Of a stretch of DNA of 64,000 nt, positions 8,867-17,773 are shown in pieces. The stretch is from positions 1 to 64,000 of the forward strand of contig NZ_AXBB01000008.1 in assembly GCF_000473105.1 (NCBI RefSeq), read 5' to 3'. A model generated the notes under the pieces. The model was not told where the DNA came from. It worked only from the letters and a program-made list of their open reading frames with translations, and searched no databases. Made by a program: the position numbers and the translations under genes. The DNA is from Phaeobacter inhibens DSM 16374. GTDB lineage: Bacteria; Pseudomonadota; Alphaproteobacteria; Rhodobacterales; Rhodobacteraceae. The stretch's first letter is position 1; every line of letters begins with the position of its first letter.

Positions 8867-11062
8867 TCAGAAGATAAAATCATCCGCGCTCAGCTCTGCC
8901 GCAGTCTGATTGAGCAGCAGGATATCCCCAGCCCCGGTCAGGATCAGCGTGTGATCCCCCTGCTGCTGCAGGGTCAGATCGCCCATATCTTCGGCGATAC
9001 CTGCCCGCGCCAGACGCCCAAGGTGAAGGACATCCTCACCCTGCGTGAAATCGCGGATCCGGTCACTGCCATGACCTGCCCCGAACACGAAAACATCCGC
9101 CCCCGCGCCGCCGGTCAGCGTGTCATGACCACCGCCGCCATCCAGCAGATCGTTGCCTTTCTGACCAAACAGCTTATCCCGGCCGCTTTGTCCCAGCAGG
9201 CGATCGCCCTGGGCCCCGCCGCGCAACAGGTCGTTCTCTCCACCGCCACGCAGCAGATCCGCATCCGCCCCGCCCAACAGGCGATCCCCGCCGCGACCGC
9301 CATCCAGCGTGTCGCGCCCGTCCCCACCCACCAGAAGATCGCGTGCATCCTGCCCCAGCAGCACATCATTGCCCGCCTGCCCCCGCAGCCGGTCCACCCC
9401 CTTGCCGCCGATCAGCCGGTCATGCCCGTCATCCCCCCAGAGGCTGTCGCGCCCGTCGCCGCCCAGCAGCGTGTCATTGCCCTCCAGACCGTTGATCTGG
9501 TCGCCAGCGCTGCGCGCGGTGATCCGGTCGGCACCGCCGCTGCCATAGCGCATCGGATCCGGCGCCTCGGCGGGGGGCAGCATCCGGTCGGCAAAGACAA
9601 ACCCATCCGCAAAAAGATCCGCCGTCTCCAGACTGCCGCCATCCCGGCTTTGCACCACAACTTCGGTGCGGCTGCCATCCGCCGCCTGATGGGTGATCAC
9701 GGCGCCATCGCTGCGGCTGCGGATCTGCAGCCCCTCCAGGCTGCGCAGACCGTCAAATCCCGACAGATCCAGACTGTCCTGACCCGCCTCAAAATCCGTA
9801 ATGCGCAGGCTGCCACTGCGCCCCTCCTCGGCCGGGCGCAGCACAAAGACATCCGCCCCCGCGCCACCGCTCAGCACCGCGCCGATGCCGCCGGCCAGCA
9901 CATCCGCCGCGCCGGTGCCGCTGATCCGGCCGCCGTCGGTGGTGATGACATCGCCCAGCTCTGCCAGTGACAGGGTGAACTGCGACACCCCTTCGGCGCG
10001 ACCCGAGCTGGCAAAGATCTGCAGATCCCCCCCCACCACTGCCGCCGCCAGCGCGGTGACATTCTCCAGCCCCAGCCCGGCATCCTCAGTGCCACTGGCC
10101 TGGGCGAGGCTCATGACATGCACCAGCTGGCCCTCGGGCAGGATCCGAAACAGCGCCAGCCCGTCGTCGCTGCCCGCCGCCAGCACCAGCATTTCGCCTG
10201 CGACCTCCACCACCTCCAGCGCGGTGACCCCGCCAAAACGGGTGGCGGCGGTGTCCAGCACATGATCGCTCAGGCTCATCTGACCATCGCGCCCCAGCGC
10301 AATCAGGCTGAGCGAGCCGCTGCCCGCCGCCGCAACCACCGCCCAGCTGCTGCCAAAGGCGGTGAAGCTCTCCACCGCGGTGGGTTCGGCCAGACCCAGC
10401 CCATCCGCCGCCCCCAGACTGTCCGCCACGCTCAGCGCGCCATTGTCGGGATCCACCCGGTAGCTCTGTATCCCCTGCTCCATGCGATCCGCCAACAGCA
10501 GCACCTGCGCGCCGCCCCCCAGATCCGCCAGCTCCAGCGCCACCGCACCGGGGCGTGCGTAGGCCGCTGCCGCGCCACGGGTGGCGACCTCTGTGCCGGG
10601 GGTGCCGCCCGCGCTCAGCTGCCAGCCGCTCAACTGGCCATTGGCCAGCCCGTAGACCACCGATCCGCCGCCGCTCAGATCCCCCGCCACCGTCGCCGCC
10701 AGCCCGGCAGCGCCCGCGCCGGGCAGGCTGGCCTGCTGCTGCGCCGACAGCTGACCATTGCCGCCGATCTGATGAAACGCCAGGGCGCTGCGGGTGCTGC
10801 CCTCCACCAGCAACCGCGTCTCACCGCCGATCTCGGCCAGGGTCGCCTCGCCCCCCGCCAGCCCCAACGCGCGGTGATACAGGCTGTCGCGCAGCACCGG
10901 CGCACCGCGGCCCAGCCCATAGCTGGCAATGCCGCCGTTCAGCCCGCTGACCGCAAACAATTGCAGCGCGCCATTGGCCCCCTGATGGATTTCCAGATCA
11001 CGCAGATCGCTGTCCAGCAGTTGATCATTGGCCCCGAACCGTCCTGCAAACTGTAGATCCAT
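8867..11062 (-). CDS. RTX exoprotein with a beta-propeller-like N-terminal half
   Basis: 731 residues from the ATG at 11062, chosen because GGGAG stands 7 bases before it; a GTG 27 bases further up lacks a site. The first 380 residues are repetitive (for example ELADLGGGAQVLLLADR, LEVVEVAGEMLVLAAGSDDG) with a spacing of about 45-50 residues, suggesting a beta-propeller. RTX nonapeptides fill about residues 520-650. The chain ends ELSADDFIF, nearly the same as the adjacent protease. It lacks a Sec signal and is expected to be secreted by type I export and to bind calcium. It is probably a matrix or surface protein; no enzyme motif was recognised. Confidence 0.82.
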   Translation of the reverse strand: MDLQFAGRFGANDQLLDSDLRDLEIHQGANGALQLFAVSGLNGGIASYGLGRGAPVLRDSLYHRALGLAGGEATLAEIGGETRLLVEGSTRSALAFHQIGGNGQLSAQQQASLPGAGAAGLAATVAGDLSGGGSVVYGLANGQLSGWQLSAGGTPGTEVATRGAAAAYARPGAVALELADLGGGAQVLLLADRMEQGIQSYRVDPDNGALSVADSLGAADGLGLAEPTAVESFTAFGSSWAVVAAAGSGSLSLIALGRDGQMSLSDHVLDTAATRFGGVTALEVVEVAGEMLVLAAGSDDGLALFRILPEGQLVHVMSLAQASGTEDAGLGLENVTALAAAVVGGDLQIFASSGRAEGVSQFTLSLAELGDVITTDGGRISGTGAADVLAGGIGAVLSGGAGADVFVLRPAEEGRSGSLRITDFEAGQDSLDLSGFDGLRSLEGLQIRSRSDGAVITHQAADGSRTEVVVQSRDGGSLETADLFADGFVFADRMLPPAEAPDPMRYGSGGADRITARSAGDQINGLEGNDTLLGGDGRDSLWGDDGHDRLIGGKGVDRLRGQAGNDVLLGQDARDLLVGGDGRDTLDGGRGGDRLLGGADADLLRGGGENDLLRGGAQGDRLLGQSGRDKLFGQKGNDLLDGGGGHDTLTGGAGADVFVFGAGHGSDRIRDFTQGEDVLHLGRLARAGIAEDMGDLTLQQQGDHTLILTGAGDILLLNQTAAELSADDFIF

Positions 11063-11353
11063 CCTGCTGCTCCCGCGCTGTGTTATCACCCGACCCGTCG
11101 GGGCGACTGCCCGGGGTCGGGATCAACCCTCGCGGGCGGGCGCGGCGGCAGAGCGGACGGGAATGGGGCAGAAACGCGGAGATTGTTTACATATTGAAGA
11201 CAATCCCAGCGGTCAGGCGCCCCAGAAACAATCCCCGCACGTGTCCTGCCCGGATACGACGCAGGTGTTGCGCAGGCGGCGCGCGCGCTCTTAGGGGCCG
11301 GGTGATCTGGCTGAGGCAGGATGACCCCATCCCCGCGATCAGGAGCCGCCAGA

Positions 11354-12610
11354 ATGTCAGACCCCCTCTCTGAAACCACGCCCCGTCTTGCCCTGCCCTA
11401 TCTGATGCCAGCGCAGGCGCAAAAACATGTGACCCATAATGAGGCGCTGCGCATGCTGGATGCGCTGGTGCAGCTGCGGCTTGAGGGGTTTGACGCCACC
11501 ACCCCGCCCGCAATCCCGACCGAAGGGGCCGCCTATGGGCTGGCCGACAGCCCGACCGATGCCTGGGCCGGTCAGGGCGGGCGGCTGGCGATCTGGCAGG
11601 ATGCCGCCTGGCAGTTCCTGACGCCACAGCCGGGCTGGCGCGCCTGGGTGCCGGCGGATCAGGCCCTGCGGGTCTGGGATGGCACCCAATGGCAACTGCC
11701 GCCGCTGAGCGGCGACCGGCTGGACCGCTTGGGCATTGCCACAGACGCCGATGCCAGCAACCGCCTGTCCCTGCGCAGCCCCGCCAGTCTGCTCAGCCAT
11801 GATGGCGGCGGCCACCAGCTGAAGATCAACAAGGCCTCGGGCAGCGACACCGCCAGCCTGCTGTTTCAGTCGAACTGGGCTGGCCATGCCGAGATGGGGC
11901 TGGCGGGCAATACCGATTTCACCGTGAAACTCTCACCTGATGGCAGCAGCTGGGATGCCGCCATGGTGCTGAAATCCGCCAATGGACGTGCCGGCTTTGG
12001 CACCTATGATCCCGGCGCCCGTCTGGAGGTCAGCGGTGATGACAGCACGCTTCTGGCGCTGACCGCGACGGGCAGTTCGCAGGATTACCTGACCGCCGGC
12101 GATGGCAGCGGCGCGATGTTCCGCCTGAGCCAGACCGGTAATGGCTATTGCGATGGCGCCTGGACCGGCGGCGGTGCGGATTATGCGGAATTCTTCGAAT
12201 GGGAGGATGGCAATCCGGACGGAGAAGACCGGCGCGGGGTCTCCGTGGTGATGGCCGGCGACCGGATCCGCGCCGCCCAGCCCGGTGAAACGCCGATCGG
12301 GGTGATTTCCACAACCCCGTCGATCCTCGGCAATGACGACGGCGGGCGCTGGCAGGGTCGCAGCCTGCGCGATGGCTTTGGCGCCATGCTGCGCGGGGCT
12401 GGCGGCGCGCCCTGTCTCAATCCGGCCTATGACCCCACCCGCCCCTATCGCAGCCGCGCCGAGCGGGTGGAATGGGATATGGTCGGCCTCCTGGGCCGGC
12501 TGCGCCTGCGCACAGGCCAGCCCACCGATCCCCGCTGGATCCGCCTGCGCGCGCTGCGGCCCGGCAAAAACACCCCACCCGAGGGGCTGGAAGACTGGCT
12601 GATCCGCTAG
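11354..12610 (+). CDS. DUF2793 protein with a Peptidase_G2-like autoproteolytic C-terminal domain
   Basis: 418 residues. The ATG at 11354 has AGGAG 8 bases upstream. Residues 10-130 (TPRLALPYLMPAQAQKHVTH, NEALRMLDALVQ, later WRAWVPADQALRVWDG) fit DUF2793, found in phage-tail and gene-transfer-agent spike proteins of alphaproteobacteria. From about residue 275, DYAEFFEWEDGNPDGEDRRG, then IGVISTTPSILGND, resembles the phage neck-appendage intramolecular-chaperone domain (Peptidase_G2, PF11962), which folds trimeric fibres and then cuts itself off. No phage genes surround it. It may be a polysaccharide-binding fibre or spike. In the upstream gap, GATTGT (11181-11186) and ACAATC (11200-11205) form a weak dyad. 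Confidence 0.75.
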   Translation: MSDPLSETTPRLALPYLMPAQAQKHVTHNEALRMLDALVQLRLEGFDATTPPAIPTEGAAYGLADSPTDAWAGQGGRLAIWQDAAWQFLTPQPGWRAWVPADQALRVWDGTQWQLPPLSGDRLDRLGIATDADASNRLSLRSPASLLSHDGGGHQLKINKASGSDTASLLFQSNWAGHAEMGLAGNTDFTVKLSPDGSSWDAAMVLKSANGRAGFGTYDPGARLEVSGDDSTLLALTATGSSQDYLTAGDGSGAMFRLSQTGNGYCDGAWTGGGADYAEFFEWEDGNPDGEDRRGVSVVMAGDRIRAAQPGETPIGVISTTPSILGNDDGGRWQGRSLRDGFGAMLRGAGGAPCLNPAYDPTRPYRSRAERVEWDMVGLLGRLRLRTGQPTDPRWIRLRALRPGKNTPPEGLEDWLIR

Positions 12611-12632
12611 GGTCAGGACCCAGACCCAACCA

Positions 12633-14054
12633 TCACTTGCGGGCGTAGATATCCTCGTAGCGGATGATGTCATCCTCGCCGAGATAGCTGCCGGTCTGCA
12701 CCTCAATGAGAACCATCGGCACCTTGCCGGGGTTCTCCATCCGGTGCACCGCGCCCAGGGGGATATAGACCGACTGGTTTTCGCTCACCAGCTGCACGCT
12801 GTCATCCACCGTCACCTTGGCGGTGCCTTCCACCACGATCCAATGTTCCGATCGGTGGTGATGGCTCTGCAGGCTGAGCGCCGCGCCGGGGTGGACATGG
12901 ATGCGTTTCACCTGAAACCGTTCGCCCACCACCAGGCTCTCAAACCAGCCCCAGGGGCGGTGATCCTTGGGGAAAGCCTCGGCCTGACGGGCGGATTTCG
13001 CCTTCAGCGCAGCGACGGCTTTCTTGACCTCCTGCGCGCGGGAGGCATCGGCCACCAGCACCGCATCGGGCATTGCCACGGCGATCACGTCTTTCAGCCC
13101 GATGCCGACAACCTCCAGCCCGTCATCCTCCGAGCGCAGCAGGCTGTTACTACACTCAATGGCGGTGGCGCGGCCCTGGGTGACAATACCATCGCCATCC
13201 GGCCCACTTTCGCGCCAGACCGCATCCCAGCCCCCCAGATCGGACCAACCGCCCGCATAGGGCACCACCGCGAGGTTCTCTGCCCGCTCCATCACCGCAT
13301 AGTCGATGGAGATATCCGCGGCCCCGTCCCAGGCCGCCGGGTCCAGCCGCAGAAAGCCCAGATCCGGCTCCCCCTGATCCACGGCGCCCTGCACCGGCAC
13401 CATCAGATCCGGCGCATGGGTCTCAAAGGCGGCGATGATCGCCTTGACTGAGAACAAAAAGATGCCCGCGTTCCACAGGAACTGACCGGAGGCCAGCATA
13501 TCCTCGGCGGTGGCCAGATCCGGTTTTTCGACAAAACGTTTCAGGCCGATCACCTTGGGGCTGAAATCACCGGGATCGCCATCCAGTTCGAGATAGCCAT
13601 AACCGGTCTCGGCCCGGTCCGGTTTGATCCCGAAGGTGACCAGCTCGCCTGCCCGCGCCGCCGGTTCCGCCGCCGCAACCGCCGCACGAAAGGCCGCCGC
13701 ATCAGGCACCACATGATCCGAGGGCGCCACCAGCATCAGCCCCTCCGGGTCGCGCGCCCGCAGCCAAAGGGCCGCCGCCAGCACCGCAGGGGCGGTGTTG
13801 CGTCCCGCCGGTTCGATCAGGATGGCGCCCGGATCAATGCCCGCCTCCGCCAGCTGTTCGGTGACAATGAAGCGGAAATCCGAATTGGTCAGCACCATCG
13901 GAGCCGCAAACCCCTCTCCCGACAGGCGCAGGGCGGAGGCCTGAAACAGCGTGGTTTCCCCCACCAGGGGGACAAATTGCTTCGGGTAGCTTTTACGCGA
14001 CAGCGGCCACAGCCGTGTGCCCGAGCCGCCGCACAGAAGAATGGGGGTGATCAT
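12633..14054 (-). CDS. manC: mannose-1-phosphate guanylyltransferase / mannose-6-phosphate isomerase
   Basis: 473 residues, typical of the type II bifunctional enzyme. The N-terminal transferase domain shows ILLCGGSGTRLWPLSRKSYP; the C-terminal cupin isomerase domain shows RPWGWFESL, QVKRIHVHPGAALSLQSHHH and SEHWIVVEGTAKV. It makes GDP-mannose (from mannose-1-P and GTP) for gmd and fcl upstream. AAAGGGA precedes the ATG at 14054; a 26-codon extension was rejected. A phosphomannomutase is not in the window and must come from elsewhere. Its stop faces the DUF2793 gene across a 22-bp gap with no clear terminator. Confidence 0.94.
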   Translation of the reverse strand: MITPILLCGGSGTRLWPLSRKSYPKQFVPLVGETTLFQASALRLSGEGFAAPMVLTNSDFRFIVTEQLAEAGIDPGAILIEPAGRNTAPAVLAAALWLRARDPEGLMLVAPSDHVVPDAAAFRAAVAAAEPAARAGELVTFGIKPDRAETGYGYLELDGDPGDFSPKVIGLKRFVEKPDLATAEDMLASGQFLWNAGIFLFSVKAIIAAFETHAPDLMVPVQGAVDQGEPDLGFLRLDPAAWDGAADISIDYAVMERAENLAVVPYAGGWSDLGGWDAVWRESGPDGDGIVTQGRATAIECSNSLLRSEDDGLEVVGIGLKDVIAVAMPDAVLVADASRAQEVKKAVAALKAKSARQAEAFPKDHRPWGWFESLVVGERFQVKRIHVHPGAALSLQSHHHRSEHWIVVEGTAKVTVDDSVQLVSENQSVYIPLGAVHRMENPGKVPMVLIEVQTGSYLGEDDIIRYEDIYARK

Positions 14055-14180
14055 GGGCTGTCCCTTTCCGACCGGTCTGCGGGTCTTAGTCTGACCCGTT
14101 TGAGGCAAATGTCTGCCCGGTTTCCGGGCCATCTCCCTGTCTTTTCTGGGCCTTTTTTGCGGCGATGGCCAGCGGGCAGG

Positions 14181-15170
14181 TTATTTGCTGCGCAGGCTGG
14201 CCTGATCCTGCTGCAGATACCATTCATAGGTCTGGGCAATCCCGTCACGCAGCGCAATTTCGGCCTGCCAGCCCAGACGCGCCAGCCGCGAGACATCCAT
14301 CAGCTTGCGCGGGGTGCCATCGGGCTGCTCCGGGTTGGTCCGGATTTCACCATCAAAGCCCACTACCCCGGCCACCATCTGCGCCAGCTCCAGAATCGAG
14401 ATATCCTGCCCGCAGCCCACGTTGATATGGCTCAGCATCGGGCTGGTTTCGCGCTGATAGGTCGCCGGGTCCAGATCCAGCACAAACAGCGAGGCCGCCG
14501 CCATGTCATCCACATGCAGGAATTCGCGCCGGGGCGTACCGGTGCCCCAGATTGTCACATGATCCTCGCCCGCCCGCGCCGCCGCATCAAAGCGGCGAAT
14601 GAGCGCCGGCAGAACATGGCTGTTTTCGGGGTGAAAATTATCGCCCGGCCCATAAAGATTGGTCGGCATCACCGAGCGGTAATCGCGACCATATTGGCGG
14701 TTGTAACTCTCGCAGAGCTTGATGCCCGCGATCTTGGCAATGGCATAGGGCTCATTGGTGGCCTCCAGCACATCACTCAGCAGCGCCGCTTCGGCCATCG
14801 GCTGCGGGGCGTGTTTGGGGTAGATGCAGCTGGATCCCAGCTGCAACAGCCGCTCAACACCCTGCTGATGGGCGGCATGGATCACATTGCATTCCATCAT
14901 CAGGTTTTCATAGATGAACTGCGCCGGATAGGCGTTGTTGGCATGAATGCCGCCCACTTTGGCCGCCGCCAGCACCACCTGATCGGGGCGTTCTGCGGCA
15001 AAAAATGCCTGCACCATGGCCTGATCGGTCAGATCCAGCTCGGCACTGGTCCGGGTGATCAGCTGGATGTCTTCCCCCGCTGCGCGGCGCGCCTGCAAAC
15101 GGCGCAGGATAGCACCACCCACCATGCCACGATGACCGGCCACATAGATTTTCACAGCGCTGGTGCCCAT
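14181..15170 (-). CDS. fcl: GDP-L-fucose synthase
   Basis: 329 residues, close to the family norm. It epimerises and reduces GDP-4-keto-6-deoxymannose to GDP-L-fucose with NADPH. Visible: [18 protein letters not shown] (Rossmann loop), [26 protein letters not shown], and PYAIAKIAG carrying the Tyr and Lys of the active site. It begins 4 bp after the gmd stop; manC follows after 126 bp. The set manC-gmd-fcl gives GDP-fucose from mannose-1-phosphate. Confidence 0.95.
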   Translation of the reverse strand: MGTSAVKIYVAGHRGMVGGAILRRLQARRAAGEDIQLITRTSAELDLTDQAMVQAFFAAERPDQVVLAAAKVGGIHANNAYPAQFIYENLMMECNVIHAAHQQGVERLLQLGSSCIYPKHAPQPMAEAALLSDVLEATNEPYAIAKIAGIKLCESYNRQYGRDYRSVMPTNLYGPGDNFHPENSHVLPALIRRFDAAARAGEDHVTIWGTGTPRREFLHVDDMAAASLFVLDLDPATYQRETSPMLSHINVGCGQDISILELAQMVAGVVGFDGEIRTNPEQPDGTPRKLMDVSRLARLGWQAEIALRDGIAQTYEWYLQQDQASLRSK

Positions 15171-15174
15171 GCTC

Positions 15175-16293
15175 TCAGCCCTCGGTGCTGACCGGCAGAT
15201 CCATGCCGTGTTCTTTCAGCAGGGCATGGCGGCGGGCGGTTTTGAGGTCTTCGCGCACCATCTCGGCGCACATCTCTTCGGTGGTGATCTCCGGCACCCA
15301 GCCCAGTTTCTGCTTCGCCTTGGTGGGATCCCCCAGCAGCGTCTCCACCTCGGCGGGGCGGAAATAACGCGGATCAATCCGCAGCACCACATCGCCCACC
15401 TTCAGCGCCGGGGCCATATCGCCCTCGATCGCGGTCACGGTGGCAATTTCCTCCACACCTTCGCCCGAAAACGCCAGCGTCAGCCCCAGCTCCTGCGCCG
15501 ACCAGGTGATGAACTGGCGCACCGAATATTGCTTGCCGGTGGCAATGACAAAATCCTCCGGGGCCTCCTGCTGCAACATCATCCACTGCATCCGCACGTA
15601 ATCCTTCGCATGGCCCCAGTCGCGCAGCGCGTCGATATTGCCCATATAAAGGCACTCTTCGAGGCCTTGCGCGATATTGGCAAGGCCGCGGGTGATCTTG
15701 CGGGTCACGAAGGTTTCACCCCGGCGCGGGCTCTCGTGGTTGAACAGGATGCCGTTGCAGGCATACATACCATAGGCCTCGCGGTAGTTCACCGTGATCC
15801 AGTAGGAATAAAGCTTGGCCACAGCATAAGGCGAACGCGGATAAAACGGCGTCGTCTCGCGCTGCGGGGTTTCCTGCACCAACCCGTATAATTCCGAAGT
15901 CGAGGCCTGATAAAACCGGGTCTTTTTCTCCAGCCCCAGAAAGCGGATCGCCTCCAGCAGGCGCAGCGTGCCGATGCCATCGACATCGGCGGTATATTCA
16001 GGTGCCTCGAAACTTACGGCGACATGGGACTGCGCGCCGAGGTTATAGACCTCATCCGGTTCAATCTCGCTCAACAGCCGGGTCAGGTTGGAGGTGTCAG
16101 TCAGATCGCCGTAATGCAGTTTGAACCGGGCATGATCGGTGTGCGGGTCCTGATAGATGTGATCCACCCGCTGGGTGTTGAACGACGACGCCCGCCGCTT
16201 CAGCCCATGCACCTCATAGCCCTTCTCAAGAAGAAACTCCGCAAGGTACGAACCATCCTGACCCGTTACACCGGTGATGAGGGCTTTTTTCAT
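15175..16293 (-). CDS. gmd: GDP-mannose 4,6-dehydratase
   Basis: 372 residues. It forms GDP-4-keto-6-deoxymannose from GDP-mannose. Motifs: [20 protein letters not shown] at the N terminus, [39 protein letters not shown] (Tyr and Lys of the active site) and [16 protein letters not shown]. It is the first gene of the GDP-fucose operon; the 172-bp gap upstream should hold the promoter. I could not pick a convincing -35/-10 pair there. Confidence 0.96.
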   Translation of the reverse strand: MKKALITGVTGQDGSYLAEFLLEKGYEVHGLKRRASSFNTQRVDHIYQDPHTDHARFKLHYGDLTDTSNLTRLLSEIEPDEVYNLGAQSHVAVSFEAPEYTADVDGIGTLRLLEAIRFLGLEKKTRFYQASTSELYGLVQETPQRETTPFYPRSPYAVAKLYSYWITVNYREAYGMYACNGILFNHESPRRGETFVTRKITRGLANIAQGLEECLYMGNIDALRDWGHAKDYVRMQWMMLQQEAPEDFVIATGKQYSVRQFITWSAQELGLTLAFSGEGVEEIATVTAIEGDMAPALKVGDVVLRIDPRYFRPAEVETLLGDPTKAKQKLGWVPEITTEEMCAEMVREDLKTARRHALLKEHGMDLPVSTEG

Positions 16294-16465
16294 CTGCTAT
16301 CCTTAAATCTCATGCGATCGGCCGCGTCCTGATATCTTGGCGCGGGGTCGCGTCAGTCTAAAACATGTTGCGGCGGAGTGGCAGCCGATTTTCCACCCGC
16401 ATCTCCCCCCGGCATCCCCCTCTGTCCGGATCGGCAGAAGGGGCGCGAGAGCCGGGCAGACTGGC

Positions 16466-17773
16466 TCAGCTCTCGCGGAAGGCGCGGTTCAGGTAATCGG
16501 TGAACGGCTGCAACAGATAGGCAAAGGGCGTGCGGCTGTTGGTCTGGATGAAGGTCTCCACCGGCATCCCCGGCACCAGCACATTGCCCTCGGGCAGACG
16601 GTCGATCTCGCCTTTGTTCAACCGGGCCTCGACCACGTAATAGCTGCGTCCGGTCTGCGGATCGACAAAGGAATCGGCCGAGACCGTGCTCACCGTGCCA
16701 AACAGCGTCGGCGTGGTGCGCTGGTTGAAGCTGGAGAAATTCAGGCTGACAGGCTGGTTGAGATAGACCTGATCAATATCCGACGGCGCCACCTGCGCCG
16801 AAATCACCAAAGGCTGGCTTTGCGGGATCAGATACATCAGCGGATCCGCCGCCCGGATCACCGATTTGCGGGCAAAGACATTGAGGTCATAAACCACCCC
16901 CGCCATCGGCGCGCGCACATCCAGCCGGGACAGCCGCTGCAGGATCACATTGCGCCGTTCGATCAGCTCCAGCTCCCGCACCTGCAGGTCGCGCAGGGTG
17001 GTGATCGCCTCTTCGCGTCGCGCACTTGTCTGGTTGAGGATCTCCAGCCCCAATTCGGTGACCTGCCCTTCGGCCTGGGCCTTTTGGGCGGTCAGCGCCC
17101 CGGCCTGACCACGCAGCCGTGACTGTTCACGCTGCAGCGACAGCACCCGGCTGGACTGCGCCAGCCCCTGCGACAGCAGGCTCTGCTGGTTTTCCAGCTC
17201 CTTGCCGATCAGCGCCAATTGCTCCTGCAGGGCCGATTGCTGCGCCTCGATGCCGTCGATCTGGCTCTGGATCTGGCCCACCCGCTCCTGCAAGCGGCTG
17301 ATGCGGGCCCGCAGATTGACCAGACGCGCCTCAAACAGGCGTTTCTGCCCGTTGATCAGCTCTTCGGTCTGCACATGGGTGCCGCTCAGCTCGAACAGCA
17401 GCTCGGCAAAAGTGACCTCCTCGGCCTCATCCCGTTCCGCGCTGTAGCGGCTGCGCCGGGCCAGGGTTTCGGCCAGCTGGCCTTCGACAATCTGCCGTTC
17501 GGCCAGCAGCTCTGACGGCTCCAGCCGCAGCAGCAGCGCGTCTTCCTCAACCAGATCGCCCTCGCTCACCAGCACCTCATCGACAACACCGCCATAGGGG
17601 TGCTGCACCACCTGGCGGTTCTGTTCCACCTTGATCGAACCAGAGGCAATCACCGCGCCGGAGATTTCTGCCGTGGCGGCCCATTGGCCAAGGCCGCCCA
17701 CCAGCAGACCCATCGCCAGCAGCCCGGCAATGGTCAGCCCACGGATCGGGTAGGATTTGGATGTATCGCTCAT
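16466..17773 (-). CDS. type I secretion membrane-fusion protein (HlyD/PrsE family)
   Basis: 435 residues: a short cytosolic tip, one membrane segment (about residues 12-31), a biotinyl-lipoyl-like region (NRQVVQHPYGGVVDEVLVSE and RAPMAGVVYDLNVFARKSV), a long coiled coil between them (about 110-270), and the C-terminal HlyD beta domain (GMPVETFIQT). It bridges the inner-membrane ABC exporter to an outer-membrane TolC, which is not in the window. It overlaps the exporter gene by four bases. Probable cargo are the RTX proteins with LxADDFxF tails. Confidence 0.92.
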   Translation of the reverse strand: MSDTSKSYPIRGLTIAGLLAMGLLVGGLGQWAATAEISGAVIASGSIKVEQNRQVVQHPYGGVVDEVLVSEGDLVEEDALLLRLEPSELLAERQIVEGQLAETLARRSRYSAERDEAEEVTFAELLFELSGTHVQTEELINGQKRLFEARLVNLRARISRLQERVGQIQSQIDGIEAQQSALQEQLALIGKELENQQSLLSQGLAQSSRVLSLQREQSRLRGQAGALTAQKAQAEGQVTELGLEILNQTSARREEAITTLRDLQVRELELIERRNVILQRLSRLDVRAPMAGVVYDLNVFARKSVIRAADPLMYLIPQSQPLVISAQVAPSDIDQVYLNQPVSLNFSSFNQRTTPTLFGTVSTVSADSFVDPQTGRSYYVVEARLNKGEIDRLPEGNVLVPGMPVETFIQTNSRTPFAYLLQPFTDYLNRAFRES

